Assembly (NCBI GenBank): GCA_020851435.1
Contig: JADZCS010000282.1
Span: 1 to 40,661 of the forward strand
Length of the DNA: 40,661 nt
Origin: Gammaproteobacteria bacterium
Lineage (GTDB): Bacteria; Pseudomonadota; Gammaproteobacteria; Steroidobacterales; Steroidobacteraceae
Reading direction: 5' to 3'
Part shown: piece by piece, positions 27,693-37,408 of the stretch
Layout of the letters: the number at the start of each line of letters is the position of its first letter
How positions within the stretch are numbered: the stretch's first letter is position 1
The notes under the pieces: generated by a model
Seen by the model: the letters and a program-made list of their open reading frames with translations, nothing else
Database searches by the model: none
What the model was told of the DNA's origin: nothing
Translations under genes and position numbers: made by a program

Positions 27693-29225
27693 TCACTCGC
27701 GTCCCGCGGCCAGGCCGTCGGGCGCCAGCGCCAGAAGCGCCTCCGAGGCGATGACCTCGATAGCGGCCTCGATGTCGGGTGCGAACAGCCGGTCGTGGTC
27801 GTAGAAGCCGACGCGTTCGCGCAGCAGCGCGTGCAGGCGCTCGAGCGTCGCCGATGAACGCAGCGGCCGGCGGAAGTCGATACCCTGCGCGGACGCCAGC
27901 AGCTCGATCGCGAGCACGCCCCGCGTGTTCTCGGCCATCGGCCCGAGGCGCCGCGCAGCGAAGGTCGCCATGCTCACGTGGTCCTCCTGGTTGGCGGAGG
28001 TCGGCAGGCTGTCGACGGACGCCGGGTGCGCCAGCGACTTGTTCTCCGACGCGAGCGCCGCGGCGGTCACCTGCGCGATCATGAAACCCGAGTTGAGCCC
28101 GCCGCGCTCGACGAGGAACGGCGGCAGCTGCGACAGCGACGAGTCGATGAGCATGGCGATGCGGCGTTCGGCCAGCGCACCGATCTCGGCGATCGCGAGC
28201 GCGAGGTTGTCGGCGGCGAAGGCGACGGGCTCGGCGTGGAAGTTGCCGCCCGACAGCACCTCGCCCTCGTCGCCGAACACCAGCGGGTTGTCCGACACCC
28301 CGTTGGCCTCGGTGGCAAGCACGCGCCCGGCGTCGCGGATCTGCTGCAGGCAGGCGCCGGCGACCTGCGGCTGGCAGCGCAGCGAGTAGGGGTCCTGGAC
28401 GCGGTCGCAGTGCTCGTGCGAGTGCGCGATCTCGCTGTCGGCGAGCACGCGGCGAAATGCCGCCGCGATGTCGGTCTGCGCAGCGTGGCCGCGCGCGAGG
28501 TGGATGCGCTCGTCGAAGGGCACGCGGCTGCCGAGCGCGGCCTCGACGGTGAGCGCGCCGGTCAGGATCGAGGCCAGCAGCAGGTCCTCGGCCTGGAGCA
28601 GGCCCTCGAGGGCCAGCGCGGTGGAGACCTGCGTGCCGTTCAGCAGCGCGAGCCCTTCCTTGGGGCCCAGCACGATCGGCTCGATGCCCGCAGCCGCCAG
28701 CGCCTCCGCGGCGGGCAGCACGCGGCCGCCGACCCGAACGGAACCCTCGCCGATCAGCGCCAGCGACAGGTGCGCGAGCGGCGCGAGGTCGCCCGAGGCG
28801 CCGACCGAGCCCTTGCTGGGGACGACCGGGTGGATGCCCGCGTTGACCAGCGCGAGCAGCCGCTCGACGACCACGGGCCGGATGCCCGAAAGCCCGCGCG
28901 CCAGGCTCGCGGCCTTGAGCACCATGACGAGCCGCACGACCGCATCGGGCAGCGGGGTTCCGACGCCCGCGGCGTGCGAGCGCACGATATAGAGCTGCAG
29001 TTGCGCCAGTTCCCCGGGAGGAATGAGCGTCTTGGCCAGCTTGCCGAAGCCGGTGTTGATGCCATAGAGCACGGCGCCGGCTGCCAGCCGCGCCTCGACC
29101 GCGGCAAGCGAGCGCAGCACGGCGTGCTGCCAGCCCGCGGCTAGCTCGATGCGGGAGTCATCCCGCAGCACCGCGCGGACCTGGGGCAGGGTGATCGCGC
29201 CGGGTGTCAGGGTCAGGCTGCTCAT
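27693..29225 (-). CDS. hutH: Histidine ammonia-lyase
   Basis: It removes ammonia from L-histidine to give urocanate, the first step of histidine utilisation. The 510-aa product starts at ATG 29225 with GGAG 6 nt upstream. It contains the Ala143-Ser144-Gly145 tripeptide (in [16 protein letters not shown]), which cyclises to the MIO electrophile. Other family landmarks are [41 protein letters not shown] and [10 protein letters not shown]. Length and motifs match characterised HutH and argue against phenylalanine or tyrosine lyase. It is divergent from a hybrid histidine kinase gene with only 47 bp between the starts. hutU lies 3.4 kb away beyond that gene on the same strand, and hutI and hutG are further right. 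Confidence 0.97.
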   Translation of the reverse strand: MSSLTLTPGAITLPQVRAVLRDDSRIELAAGWQHAVLRSLAAVEARLAAGAVLYGINTGFGKLAKTLIPPGELAQLQLYIVRSHAAGVGTPLPDAVVRLVMVLKAASLARGLSGIRPVVVERLLALVNAGIHPVVPSKGSVGASGDLAPLAHLSLALIGEGSVRVGGRVLPAAEALAAAGIEPIVLGPKEGLALLNGTQVSTALALEGLLQAEDLLLASILTGALTVEAALGSRVPFDERIHLARGHAAQTDIAAAFRRVLADSEIAHSHEHCDRVQDPYSLRCQPQVAGACLQQIRDAGRVLATEANGVSDNPLVFGDEGEVLSGGNFHAEPVAFAADNLALAIAEIGALAERRIAMLIDSSLSQLPPFLVERGGLNSGFMIAQVTAAALASENKSLAHPASVDSLPTSANQEDHVSMATFAARRLGPMAENTRGVLAIELLASAQGIDFRRPLRSSATLERLHALLRERVGFYDHDRLFAPDIEAAIEVIASEALLALAPDGLAAGRE

Positions 29226-29247
29226 GCGTCGCTCCAGTGGCTCTGGC

Positions 29248-29253
29248 AGTATA
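29248..29253 (-). promoter_or_regulatory. Candidate -10 box (TATACT) for hutH
   Basis: TATACT on the minus strand lies 22 nt before the hutH ATG, giving a very short leader that still includes the GGAG ribosome site. The -35 region is weak, so an activator may be required. Confidence 0.35.
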
Positions 29254-29272
29254 GCGTTGCACTTTTTGCCGG

Positions 29273-32200
29273 ATGTCCGCTCCAGTGCCCAAGCAACCGG
29301 ATTCTGCAACACGCCAGCCTGCTTCGGGGTCCCCGTTCGCAGTGATGCCCGTGGTCCTGGTTGCGGCAGTGCTGGCCTGCGCCGTTGCCAGCCTGCCTCC
29401 GCTCACGCTGCTTCCGGGGTTCAATCTGCACCTGGGCACGGCCCCGATTCTCGCAGCCAGCCTCATGGTGGGTCCGATGGCTGCGCTGGCCGTGCTCGGC
29501 CTGGTGCTGCCGGCCGTGTTCGGCAACATGCCCTGGCCCGACGTCCTGCTGGCGCTGACGGGCGCCCTGCTCATCGGCGCGCTGGCCCAGCGAACGCTGC
29601 ATCCCGTCTGGACGTGGGTGGGCTGGCTCGCGCTCCAGGTCGCCTTCAGCGTGGCCGCCCCTTTCCTGCATGTTCCCGGCGCGTCCGGCGTCGACTGGTC
29701 CTTCGAACTGCTGCAGATCGAGGGCATGGCCACGCTCACGCTGGCCTGGATCATCGTCCTGCTGCTGGGTCGCCGGGCCACGTCGCTGCGCAGCCCGGGC
29801 AGGGCCATGCCACTGGGCCACTTTGCGTTTTCGTGGCTGGTCGTGTTCGTCTCGAGCCTGGCGCTCATGACCTCGCTGGCCTTCCTGCGGGTGTCACATC
29901 GGCAGCTGCTCGAACAGGCCAGCGCGGACCTCGCCGCGCGCGCCGCGCGGATCAGCGCGGTCACGGACCTGCTTCTGCGCGAGCGGCGCAGCGTGATCTC
30001 GACCATCGGCAGGGGCATCGCGCAGGGCGGCCTGATGCAGGCGCCCCCCGAGGAGCTGGCTGAGGCGCTGTACGACTACCTGCAGGCGGACCCGGCGAGC
30101 CTGTCGATCCTCGTCGCGGACATCCGTGGCGCGGTGCTGGCCTCGGCGGGCAACAGGCCGTGGTTGCCCAGGACGAACATCGAACCGCGGACCGTCGTCG
30201 ACCGCATCTATTTCAAGATGGCGCTGGAGAACGGCGGGCCCTATGTTTCGGACGTATTCACGGGACGCGGCATCGGTTCCGACCGCATCGTCGCCGTCAG
30301 TACGCCGATCCCGGGCACGGCCGACCAGCCCGTCGGCGTGATCATGATGGCGCTCGACCTGTCGGCACTCGCCGGCGTCATCCGCCGGGAGGAGCGCGGC
30401 GAGATGACCTCGTCGATCCTCGATTCGACGAGCGCCTTCGTCGTGCCCCCGCCCAGCGAACTGCGCGATGCGGTCATGGCGCGCGGCAGCCTGCCGGTGG
30501 CGGTCGGCCTGGCGAGCCCCAGCGCCGACGCGGACGGCCTGCTGGTGAGGGAGAGCGTCGTGGGCGCGACGGGCTGGCGCGTCGTAACGGTGCTGCCCGT
30601 CGCCGCGCTCGGCGGCGAACTCAGGCAGGCGATGCGCCAGGCACTCTACATCGTGGTCATCGGCCTCCTGGCCGCCCTCTGGATCGGACCCATCGTGATC
30701 GGGCGGCTGCTGATTCCACTGCGGTTCGCCGTCGCGCGCCTGCAGCAGCCGATCGGCCGCAAGGTCGGCATCTCGATCGCCGACCAGCGCCTGGTGCCGC
30801 CGGAGGTTCGCCTGCTGCTGCAGAACCTGCTGCGCGCGCGGGTGCACCAGCGCATCGCCTACAACGCGCTGTCGCGCCTGCGGCAGGGCCTCGACGACAA
30901 GGTCGCAGAGCGCACCCGCGAACTCGAGCAGAGCCGCGCGGAACTCCGCGCGAGCGCCGACAGCTGGCAGATGCTGCTCGAGCTCTCGCCGGATGCCGTG
31001 CTGACCGTGGACGGCCACGGCGCCATCGTGTTCGCCAACAAGGCGGCAGGCCGGTTGACAGGTTGGGAACCTGGCGAACTCCTGCACCGGCCACTCGAGA
31101 TCCTGGTTCCCGAGCGCATGCGCGCCAGCTTCATGCTCGAGTTCGGGCGCTATTTCGCGGGCGGGAAAATTCCTTCGGCCCTGCGCAGCGAGCGGCCCAT
31201 CCTGCGCAGCGACGGCGCCGAGGTTCCCGTGGAGCTGTCTGTCGCAGTGGCACAGGGGCAGGGCGGAACGCGGCTGATCGTCTACCTGCGTGACCAGTCC
31301 CTGCAGAAGCTGGCCGAGGCGACGCTGCTCCAGGCGAAGACCGAGGCAGAGGCCGCCAACGCCTCCAAGACCACGTTCCTGGCGATGGTGAGCCACGAGA
31401 TGCGCACCCCGCTCAACACCATCCTGGGTGCCACCGAGCTCATGGGCAGTGCCGCCGACGAGGCCGAGCGCGAAGCCTGTCGCAGCACGGTGTTCGCCTC
31501 GGCGGAATCCCTGCACAAGCTGGTCAACGACCTGCTGGACCTGTCGTCCATGGAGGCTGGCAAGTTCGTCATACACCGCGGCCCCGTGCCGCTGCGCGAG
31601 ACCCTGGCGCGGGTGGTCGAGGAATTCCGCAGCACCGCGGCGGCGAAGGGGCTGACGCTCGATCTCGCCGTCGGCGAGGACGTGCCGCGCGTGATGGACA
31701 CCGACGGCGCCAGGTTCGCGCAGATCCTGATCAACCTGGTCGGCAACGCGATCAAGTTCACGCGTGCCGGCGGCGTTCGGATCGACGCCCGCCGCGACGC
31801 TGGCCCCGGCAGCCTGAGCTGGCTGGTCGTCGAGGTGATCGACTCGGGCATCGGCATCGCGGCGGAGGCCCGTCGGCGCATCTTCGATCCCTTCGTGCAG
31901 TCCGACGGCTCGATTTCCCGCGCGTTCGGCGGCACTGGCCTCGGGCTCGCGATCAGCAAGCGCCTCGCCACGCTGCTGGAGGGTCGCATCGAGCTGGAGA
32001 GCGAGCCCGGTGTGGGCAGTACGTTCCGGATCAGGCTGCCAATTCCGGAGGCAGCCTTCGCGGGCGGCGCGGGCTCGGCGGCGCCCGCCATGGGGGCTAC
32101 CGGCGTTCACCGCGCCTTGCGTCCCGATGCGCTGTGCAGCCAGCGGCCAGCTCGAATCCTGCTGGTCGACGACATCGAGAGCAACCGGCGGGTCGCCCGG

Positions 32201-32521
32201 CGGTCGCTCGAGCTCATGGGCCATGCCGTCACCGAGTGTTCGAGTGGGCAGGAGGCGCTGGACCTCTGGGAGCGCGGTGGCATCGACGTGGTGCTCATGG
32301 ATGTTTCCATGCCCGGCATGGATGGCCTGGAGGCGACGCGACGCCTGCGCAGCCGTGAGCGTGAACGTGCCCTGGGTCGGGTCTGGATCGTGGGGGTCAC
32401 CGCCCACGCCTCGGAGGATTATGTCGAAGCCTGCCAGGCAGCCGGCATGGACGAGCACCTCGCCAAGCCCTACCGCCGGCAGCAGTTGTTCGACCTGCTC
32501 GAGGGGCGTCCGGACGGATGA
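29273..32521 (+). CDS. Hybrid sensor histidine kinase (membrane sensor, Cache-like, PAS, HisKA, HATPase, receiver)
   Basis: The 1082-aa product has a multi-helix membrane region (about 25-205) and a Cache-like extracytoplasmic domain (about 215-450, with the family-like [13 protein letters not shown] and GPYVSDVF segments). A further membrane helix (455-480) and a coiled coil (530-560) follow. The cytoplasmic part has a PAS domain (560-670), HisKA with His708 in [14 protein letters not shown], HATPase (N box about 820-830, [12 protein letters not shown] about 888-899) and a C-terminal receiver whose phospho-acceptor is Asp1010 in [10 protein letters not shown], with the conserved Lys in LAKPYRR near 1065. 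All phosphotransfer residues are intact. No Hpt or DNA-binding partner is adjacent. Cache/PAS kinases often sense amino or organic acids, and its place between hutH and hutU suggests a link to histidine, but that is inference. No strong Shine-Dalgarno precedes the ATG. Confidence 0.92.
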   Translation: MSAPVPKQPDSATRQPASGSPFAVMPVVLVAAVLACAVASLPPLTLLPGFNLHLGTAPILAASLMVGPMAALAVLGLVLPAVFGNMPWPDVLLALTGALLIGALAQRTLHPVWTWVGWLALQVAFSVAAPFLHVPGASGVDWSFELLQIEGMATLTLAWIIVLLLGRRATSLRSPGRAMPLGHFAFSWLVVFVSSLALMTSLAFLRVSHRQLLEQASADLAARAARISAVTDLLLRERRSVISTIGRGIAQGGLMQAPPEELAEALYDYLQADPASLSILVADIRGAVLASAGNRPWLPRTNIEPRTVVDRIYFKMALENGGPYVSDVFTGRGIGSDRIVAVSTPIPGTADQPVGVIMMALDLSALAGVIRREERGEMTSSILDSTSAFVVPPPSELRDAVMARGSLPVAVGLASPSADADGLLVRESVVGATGWRVVTVLPVAALGGELRQAMRQALYIVVIGLLAALWIGPIVIGRLLIPLRFAVARLQQPIGRKVGISIADQRLVPPEVRLLLQNLLRARVHQRIAYNALSRLRQGLDDKVAERTRELEQSRAELRASADSWQMLLELSPDAVLTVDGHGAIVFANKAAGRLTGWEPGELLHRPLEILVPERMRASFMLEFGRYFAGGKIPSALRSERPILRSDGAEVPVELSVAVAQGQGGTRLIVYLRDQSLQKLAEATLLQAKTEAEAANASKTTFLAMVSHEMRTPLNTILGATELMGSAADEAEREACRSTVFASAESLHKLVNDLLDLSSMEAGKFVIHRGPVPLRETLARVVEEFRSTAAAKGLTLDLAVGEDVPRVMDTDGARFAQILINLVGNAIKFTRAGGVRIDARRDAGPGSLSWLVVEVIDSGIGIAAEARRRIFDPFVQSDGSISRAFGGTGLGLAISKRLATLLEGRIELESEPGVGSTFRIRLPIPEAAFAGGAGSAAPAMGATGVHRALRPDALCSQRPARILLVDDIESNRRVARRSLELMGHAVTECSSGQEALDLWERGGIDVVLMDVSMPGMDGLEATRRLRSRERERALGRVWIVGVTAHASEDYVEACQAAGMDEHLAKPYRRQQLFDLLEGRPDG

Positions 32522-32579
32522 ACCTTCCCCTGCGCCCCGTCGAGAAGCTGCCGGCCTGGCGAGGGGAGCGGAAGCGAGC

Positions 32580-34274
32580 CTACGCGCTGCTCTGACCACC
32601 CAGTGACGGCAGGTCCAGGCCCTCGGCGCGCGCGCAGTCGATCGCCCGCCCGTAGCCCGCATCGGCGTGGCGCATGACGCCGGTTGCCGGGTCGTTGCGC
32701 AGCACGCGCGCGATGCGCCTTGCCGCCGCCTCGGTGCCGTCGCACACGATCACGACGCCCGCGTGCTGGGAGAAGCCCATGCCGACGCCGCCGCCGTGGT
32801 GGATCGACACCCAGGTCGCGCCGCCGGCGGTGTTGAGCAGCGCGTTGAGCAGCGGCCAGTCGGACACGGCGTCCGAGCCGTCCAGCATGGCCTCGGTCTC
32901 GCGGTTCGGGCTCGCGACCGAGCCCGAGTCGAGGTGGTCGCGGCCGATGACGACCGGCGCCTCGAGTTCGCCGCGCGCCACCATCTCGTTGAAGGCGAGT
33001 CCCAGCCGCGCGCGATCGCGCAGGCCTACCCAGCAGATGCGGGCCGGCAGTCCCTGGAAGCGGATGCGCTCGCGCGCCATGTCCAGCCAGCGGTGCAGGT
33101 GCGGGTCGTCGGGGATGAGTTCCTTGACCTTCGCGTCCGTGCGGTAGATGTCCTCGGGATTGCCGGACAGCGCGACCCAGCGGAACGGCCCGATACCCTC
33201 GCAGAACAGCGGCCGGATGTAGGCCGGCACGAAGCCCGGGAAATCGAAGGCCTTGGCGAGGCCCTGCTCGAGCGCGACCTGGCGGATGTTGTTGCCGTAG
33301 TCGAAGGTCACTGCGCCGCGCGACTGCAGGTCGAGCATCGCCTGCACGTGCACCTTCATCGAGGCACGCGCCGCCTGCTCGACGCTCGCCGGATCGGCGA
33401 TGCGCCCCGCGGCGGCCTGCGCCAGCGACCATCCGCGCGGCAGGTAGCCGTTGCGCGGATCGTGGGCCGAGGTCTGGTCGGTGACGACGTCCGGCACGAC
33501 GCCCCGCTCGACCAGCGCGGGGTAGACGTCGGCGGCGTTGCCGAGCAGGCCCACGGACAGCGGCGTGCGCGCACGCGTGGCGGCTTCGATCATCGCGAGC
33601 GCCTCGTCCAGCGTGTGCGCCTTGCGGTCCAGGTAGCCGGTGCGCAGGCGGAAGTCGATGCGCGACTCGTCGCACTCCACCGCCAGCATCGAGAAGCCGG
33701 CCAGTGTCGCGGCCAGCGGCTGCGCGCCGCCCATGCCGCCCAGTCCGGCGGTCAGGATCCAGCGGCCGCGCGCGTCGCCGCCGAAGTGCTGCCGGGCGCA
33801 GGCGCCGAAGGTCTCGTAGGTGCCCTGCACGATGCCCTGCGACCCGATGTAGATCCAGGAGCCGGCCGTCATCTGGCCGAACATCATGAGGCCCTTGCGA
33901 TCGAGCTCGTGGAAGTGTTCCCAGGTCGCCCAGTGCGGCACGAGGTTGGAATTGGCGATCAGCACGCGCGGCGCGTCGGTGTGAGTCCTGAACACGCCCA
34001 CCGGCTTCCCCGACTGCACCAGCAGGGTCTCGTCCTCGCCCAGCCGGCGCAGGGTCGCGAGGATCGCGTCGAACGCGGCCCAGTCGCGCGCGGCCTTGCC
34101 GATGCCGCCGTACACGACTAGCTTGTCGGGATGCTCGGCGACCTCCGGGTCGAGGTTGTTCTGGAGCATGCGGAACGCCGCTTCCGTGAGCCAGTTGCGG
34201 CAATGCAGTGTGCTGCCGCGCGGGGCGCGGACGGGACGCGGGCCGGCAGCGGGAGGCATGGCATGGGTCGTCAT
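32580..34274 (-). CDS. hutU: Urocanate hydratase
   Basis: It converts urocanate to 4-imidazolone-5-propanoate using tightly bound NAD+ as electrophile. The 564-aa product matches the usual length of about 560. Landmarks are [25 protein letters not shown] at the N-terminus (quoted in parts: [16 protein letters not shown]), [33 protein letters not shown] (the substrate/NAD region, partly G-S-W-I-Y-I-G), the Rossmann loop [12 protein letters not shown], the Cys-containing [18 protein letters not shown] near residue 410, and [15 protein letters not shown] near the end. I use the ATG at 34274; an ATG at 34259 is also possible. No Shine-Dalgarno is seen; a TATCCT box 8 nt upstream of 34274 would give a near-leaderless mRNA. 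The start region overlaps the divergent lipoprotein gene. Confidence 0.97.
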   Translation of the reverse strand: MTTHAMPPAAGPRPVRAPRGSTLHCRNWLTEAAFRMLQNNLDPEVAEHPDKLVVYGGIGKAARDWAAFDAILATLRRLGEDETLLVQSGKPVGVFRTHTDAPRVLIANSNLVPHWATWEHFHELDRKGLMMFGQMTAGSWIYIGSQGIVQGTYETFGACARQHFGGDARGRWILTAGLGGMGGAQPLAATLAGFSMLAVECDESRIDFRLRTGYLDRKAHTLDEALAMIEAATRARTPLSVGLLGNAADVYPALVERGVVPDVVTDQTSAHDPRNGYLPRGWSLAQAAAGRIADPASVEQAARASMKVHVQAMLDLQSRGAVTFDYGNNIRQVALEQGLAKAFDFPGFVPAYIRPLFCEGIGPFRWVALSGNPEDIYRTDAKVKELIPDDPHLHRWLDMARERIRFQGLPARICWVGLRDRARLGLAFNEMVARGELEAPVVIGRDHLDSGSVASPNRETEAMLDGSDAVSDWPLLNALLNTAGGATWVSIHHGGGVGMGFSQHAGVVIVCDGTEAAARRIARVLRNDPATGVMRHADAGYGRAIDCARAEGLDLPSLGGQSSA

Positions 34275-35501
34275 GGGGCCAGAGGATACCCCGGCCTGAT
34301 CCTGATGGCGCTGCTCGCCGGTTGCGCGGGACCGCTGGTGCGCGTCGACGCGCCAGCCTGGCAGCCGCCGCTGGTCGAGTCCCTGCCGCTGCGCGTAGGC
34401 GTCTACGTCTCGCCCGCGCAGCGCGGTTACATGTTCGTCGACAGCAGCATGAGCGGCGCCAGGCTGGATCTCGGTGAAGCCGGCGCGGCCACGCTGCTGG
34501 CCGCCGCCCGCGGCGGATTTGCCGGGGCAGTTGAACTCGACGATCCTGCGGCAGCCGCCGGCGCAGGCGTCGATGCGGTGCTCAGCGTCGCCGCCATGGA
34601 GTGGCGCAGCACGCTCACCCGCGAAGCCACGACGACGTCGGCGCACTACACGCTGCGACTCGCGGAACCCTCGGGTGCGCTGGTGGGCGAGTGGACGCGT
34701 GAATTCTCCACCAGCCTCGAGGAAATCGTGCCGGATCCCGGCCAGCCAGGACTCTGGAGCCTCAACAGCGTGTACGAGGCGCCGGCGACGGTGCTGCTGG
34801 AGAGGCTAGGGTCCGCATTCCTGCGCGAGTTTCGCGACGAGCCCGCCATCCGCGCCTGGCTCGAGGCGCGCGCCGCCTACCGGCCCGCGCTGCCTGCGCC
34901 GGCCGCGGGCGCGGCGCTGGCCCCGTGGGCACGTCCCTCGGGTGTGCAGGTCGCCAGCGACGCAGGCAGCGACGTGGTGCGGCGTTGCGTGATCAAGGGC
35001 CTGCGCCGTGAACTGCCCGAGCGCCCCGTGGTGGCCGGCCCGGCGCTGCGCCAGGCCTTGTTTCCCTGGTTCAGCGACCAGCCCGCGGCGGCTGCCGGCG
35101 CCGAACGGCTGCGGGCGCTGCTCGCGCTACCCGAAGCGCGTTCGCGGCTGGAAGCCATCGGCGTCGGAACGGTTGTCCTCGTGAGCGGCGGCACGCGCCA
35201 GGACTGGCATGGCGCGGGCTTCTGCGGCGCGGGCTACGGCGGCGGGGGCTGCCTGGGCCTGACCTGGGGCGAGCGCGACTCGCTGATCGTCGCGCGCATC
35301 GTCGACCTCGCGTCTCCTGCCGCGCTGAGCGAGAGCAGTGCGCACAGGTCAGGAACGACCGTGATTCCCATGCTGGGAATTCCGCTGCCGTTCATTCCCG
35401 CCACCCAGTCGGCCGCTTGTCACGAGATGGCGCATGCGCTGGCCCGCGAACTGCGCGCGCAGCGGCCGCCGTTTGCTTCGCCCGATCGTACTGGGCCATG
35501 A
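34263..35501 (+). CDS. Two-domain lipoprotein, 412 aa, sharing its C-terminal domain with the lipoprotein at 3623-4294
   Basis: I choose the ATG at 34263 because GGGAGG lies 6 nt upstream and the product then starts with a signal peptide ending in LLAGC (Cys21). A longer frame from 34131 has no signal sequence. The N-terminal domain (about 25-215) starts [16 protein letters not shown] and resembles uncharacterised proteobacterial lipoprotein domains of that pattern. The C-terminal domain (about 235-405) repeats the landmarks of the small lipoprotein at 3623-4294: an early Cys, LFPWF, Cys-x3-GGGGCLG, then G-E-R-D-S, IPLPFIP and a late Cys. It should be a periplasmic-facing lipoprotein. Its stop overlaps the OPT transporter start as ATGA, and the OPT gene overlaps hutI, so the three are translationally coupled. 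The function is unknown. Confidence 0.87.
   Translation: MGRHGARGYPGLILMALLAGCAGPLVRVDAPAWQPPLVESLPLRVGVYVSPAQRGYMFVDSSMSGARLDLGEAGAATLLAAARGGFAGAVELDDPAAAAGAGVDAVLSVAAMEWRSTLTREATTTSAHYTLRLAEPSGALVGEWTREFSTSLEEIVPDPGQPGLWSLNSVYEAPATVLLERLGSAFLREFRDEPAIRAWLEARAAYRPALPAPAAGAALAPWARPSGVQVASDAGSDVVRRCVIKGLRRELPERPVVAGPALRQALFPWFSDQPAAAAGAERLRALLALPEARSRLEAIGVGTVVLVSGGTRQDWHGAGFCGAGYGGGGCLGLTWGERDSLIVARIVDLASPAALSESSAHRSGTTVIPMLGIPLPFIPATQSAACHEMAHALARELRAQRPPFASPDRTGP
34283..34288 (-). promoter_or_regulatory. Candidate -10 box (TATCCT) for hutU inside the divergent lipoprotein gene
   Basis: TATCCT on the minus strand is followed by 8 nt and the hutU ATG at 34274. The spacing suits a leaderless or near-leaderless transcript. 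It lies within the first codons of the plus-strand lipoprotein gene. The -35 is not convincing. Confidence 0.3.
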
Positions 35502-37408
35502 TCCGCGGCATGCTCGACAACAATAACGACAGTATCCCGGAATTCACGTTCAAGGCCGTTGCGATCGGCGTCGTGCTCGGCATCGTGTTCGGCGCCGCGA
35601 ACGCCTACCTGGGCCTGCGCGTGGGCATGACGGTCTCGGCCTCGATCCCGGCCGCGGTCATGACCGTCGCGACCTTCCACCTGCTGCGCACGCGCGGCAC
35701 GCTGCTCGAGGCGAACATGTCGCAGACGGTGGCTTCGGCCTCCACCTCGCTGGCGACCGGCACCATCTTCACGATTCCCGCGCTGTTCCTGTGGGGCGCC
35801 GTGCCGCCGTACTGGCAGGTGGTCGTGCTGGCGTTCCTCGGCGGACTGCTGGGGCTCTCGGCCATGATCCCGCTGCGACGCCTGCTGATCGTCAAGGCGC
35901 ACGGCGAACTGCCGTACCCGGAAGGCACGGCCTGCGCCGAGGTGCTGCGCGCGACCGCAACCGGGCGCGACGGCGCGGCCAGCGGCAGCGCCTGGATCTT
36001 CAGGGGCATCGCGGTCGGCGCAGCGGTCAAGCTGCTGATCTCGCTCGCCTACCTGTTTCCCTCGGAGGTGCAAGCGGCCCTGCCCGTGCTGCCCAAGGCC
36101 GAGCTCGCGCTGGAGATCGCGCCGGCGCTGATCGGCGTCGGCTACATCCTGGGTTACCGGCAGTCGGCGGTCTGCGTAGCCGGCGCGCTCATCTCGGCGG
36201 TCACCCTCATTCCGCTCATCGCCTGGCTGGGCGCCGGGCTCAGCGCGCCGCTGTTCCCGGAGGCTTCGCGGCTGGTCGTTGACATGGACGCGGGCGCCAT
36301 CTGGTCGCGCTACGTGCGCTACATCGGCGCGGGCGCGGTGGCGACGGCCGGCGTGCTGACAGTGCTGCGCGGGCTGCCGGCGATGGCCGGCGCCTTCACC
36401 GCGGTCGCGCGCGGCGTGCAGGGCGGCGGGGCGCGCGCCACCGGCGAGTCCGTGCTGCGCACCGACCGCGACCTTCCCGCCAGCTTCGTGTTCGGCGGCG
36501 TCGCGACCGTCGTGCTGGTCGCCGGTCTCGTGCCCGGCGTGTTCGCGGGCGAGATGAGCGCCATCCAGCGCGCGGTGCTGGCCGGTGGCGTGGGCCTGTT
36601 CGGCGTGCTGTTCGTCGCCGTGGCGGCGCGCATCGTCGGCATCGTCGGCGTGTCGTCGCAGCCCACCTCGGGCATCGCGCTGGTCACGCTGCTCGGCACC
36701 GCCTCGGTGTTCGCCGCGGCGGGATGGGTGGACGCCGATGCGCGCGCAGGCGTTCTGACCGTCGGCACGATCGTCGCGATCGCGGCCAGCAAGGCCGGCG
36801 ACATCTCGCAGGACCTCAAGACGGGCTGGCTGGTGGGCGCCACGCCGGCACGACAACAGCTCGGCCAGCTGATCGGCGCGGCCTTCGCCTGCTGGGCGGT
36901 GGCCGCGACGGTGATGCTGCTCGGCACGGCCTACGAGTTCGGCTCACAGGAAATCCCTGCGCCGCAGGCCACGCTCATGAAGACCATCATCGAAGGCGTG
37001 CTGTCGGGCCAGCTGCCCTGGGACCTGGTGCTGACCGGCGCCGGCCTGGCGATTGGCGCGATGCTGTGCGGCGTGTCGGGCCTGGCGTTCGCCATCGGCG
37101 TCTACCTGCCGCTCGCGACCATGGCGCCGCTGTATGTCGGCGGCTGCGTGCGCGCGCTCGTGGAGCGCCGGCGCGGGCCGCTGGCCGAGGGCGACAGCGA
37201 TCCCGGCGTGCTGGCCGCGTCGGGCCTGGTCGCGGGCGAGGGCCTCGCCGGCGTGCTGGTCGCAGGCCTGGTCGCGGCGGGCGCTGCGCCGAAGGCCATG
37301 GAACCCAGGTTCGGCGGCCTGACCGGCGAACTGGTCGCGCTGGCCGTGGCGCTGCTGGTCTGCCTGTTCCTCTGGCGCGGCGCGCTCGGCGCCCGCGCCG
37401 CACGCTGA
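35498..37408 (+). CDS. OPT-family oligopeptide transporter
   Basis: The 636-aa product is almost entirely membrane-embedded, with about 14-16 hydrophobic segments. It begins with the OPT hallmark FTFKAVAIGVVLGIVFGAANAYLGLRVGMT (residues about 13-42, quoted in parts: VVLGIVFGAANAYLGLRVGM) and contains PYPEGTACAEVL (about 145), the typical conserved loop of prokaryotic OPT proteins. The start at 35498 overlaps the lipoprotein stop as ATGA; an ATG at 35510 is possible. Family members import small peptides or metal chelates using the proton gradient. Its coupling to hutI (TGATG overlap) suggests it brings in histidine-containing peptides or a pathway intermediate, which is inference. No substrate can be read from the sequence. 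Confidence 0.93.
   Translation: MIRGMLDNNNDSIPEFTFKAVAIGVVLGIVFGAANAYLGLRVGMTVSASIPAAVMTVATFHLLRTRGTLLEANMSQTVASASTSLATGTIFTIPALFLWGAVPPYWQVVVLAFLGGLLGLSAMIPLRRLLIVKAHGELPYPEGTACAEVLRATATGRDGAASGSAWIFRGIAVGAAVKLLISLAYLFPSEVQAALPVLPKAELALEIAPALIGVGYILGYRQSAVCVAGALISAVTLIPLIAWLGAGLSAPLFPEASRLVVDMDAGAIWSRYVRYIGAGAVATAGVLTVLRGLPAMAGAFTAVARGVQGGGARATGESVLRTDRDLPASFVFGGVATVVLVAGLVPGVFAGEMSAIQRAVLAGGVGLFGVLFVAVAARIVGIVGVSSQPTSGIALVTLLGTASVFAAAGWVDADARAGVLTVGTIVAIAASKAGDISQDLKTGWLVGATPARQQLGQLIGAAFACWAVAATVMLLGTAYEFGSQEIPAPQATLMKTIIEGVLSGQLPWDLVLTGAGLAIGAMLCGVSGLAFAIGVYLPLATMAPLYVGGCVRALVERRRGPLAEGDSDPGVLAASGLVAGEGLAGVLVAGLVAAGAAPKAMEPRFGGLTGELVALAVALLVCLFLWRGALGARAAR

Noticed and set aside
32524-32568. 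Imperfect hairpin between the convergent hybrid kinase and hutU genes
   Set aside because: The stem has two bulges, a loop of about 20 nt and no T-run on either strand, so I could not support a terminator call.
29894-32662. Minus-strand 922-codon open frame opposite the hybrid kinase
   Set aside because: It has no domains and overlaps both the kinase and the hutU 3' end; the kinase motifs on the plus strand are complete.
36724-37407. Upstream extension of the hutI frame (about 228 extra codons)
   Set aside because: It overlaps the OPT transporter coding region in another frame and is Arg/Gly-rich. Conserved HutI sequence begins only after 37408.
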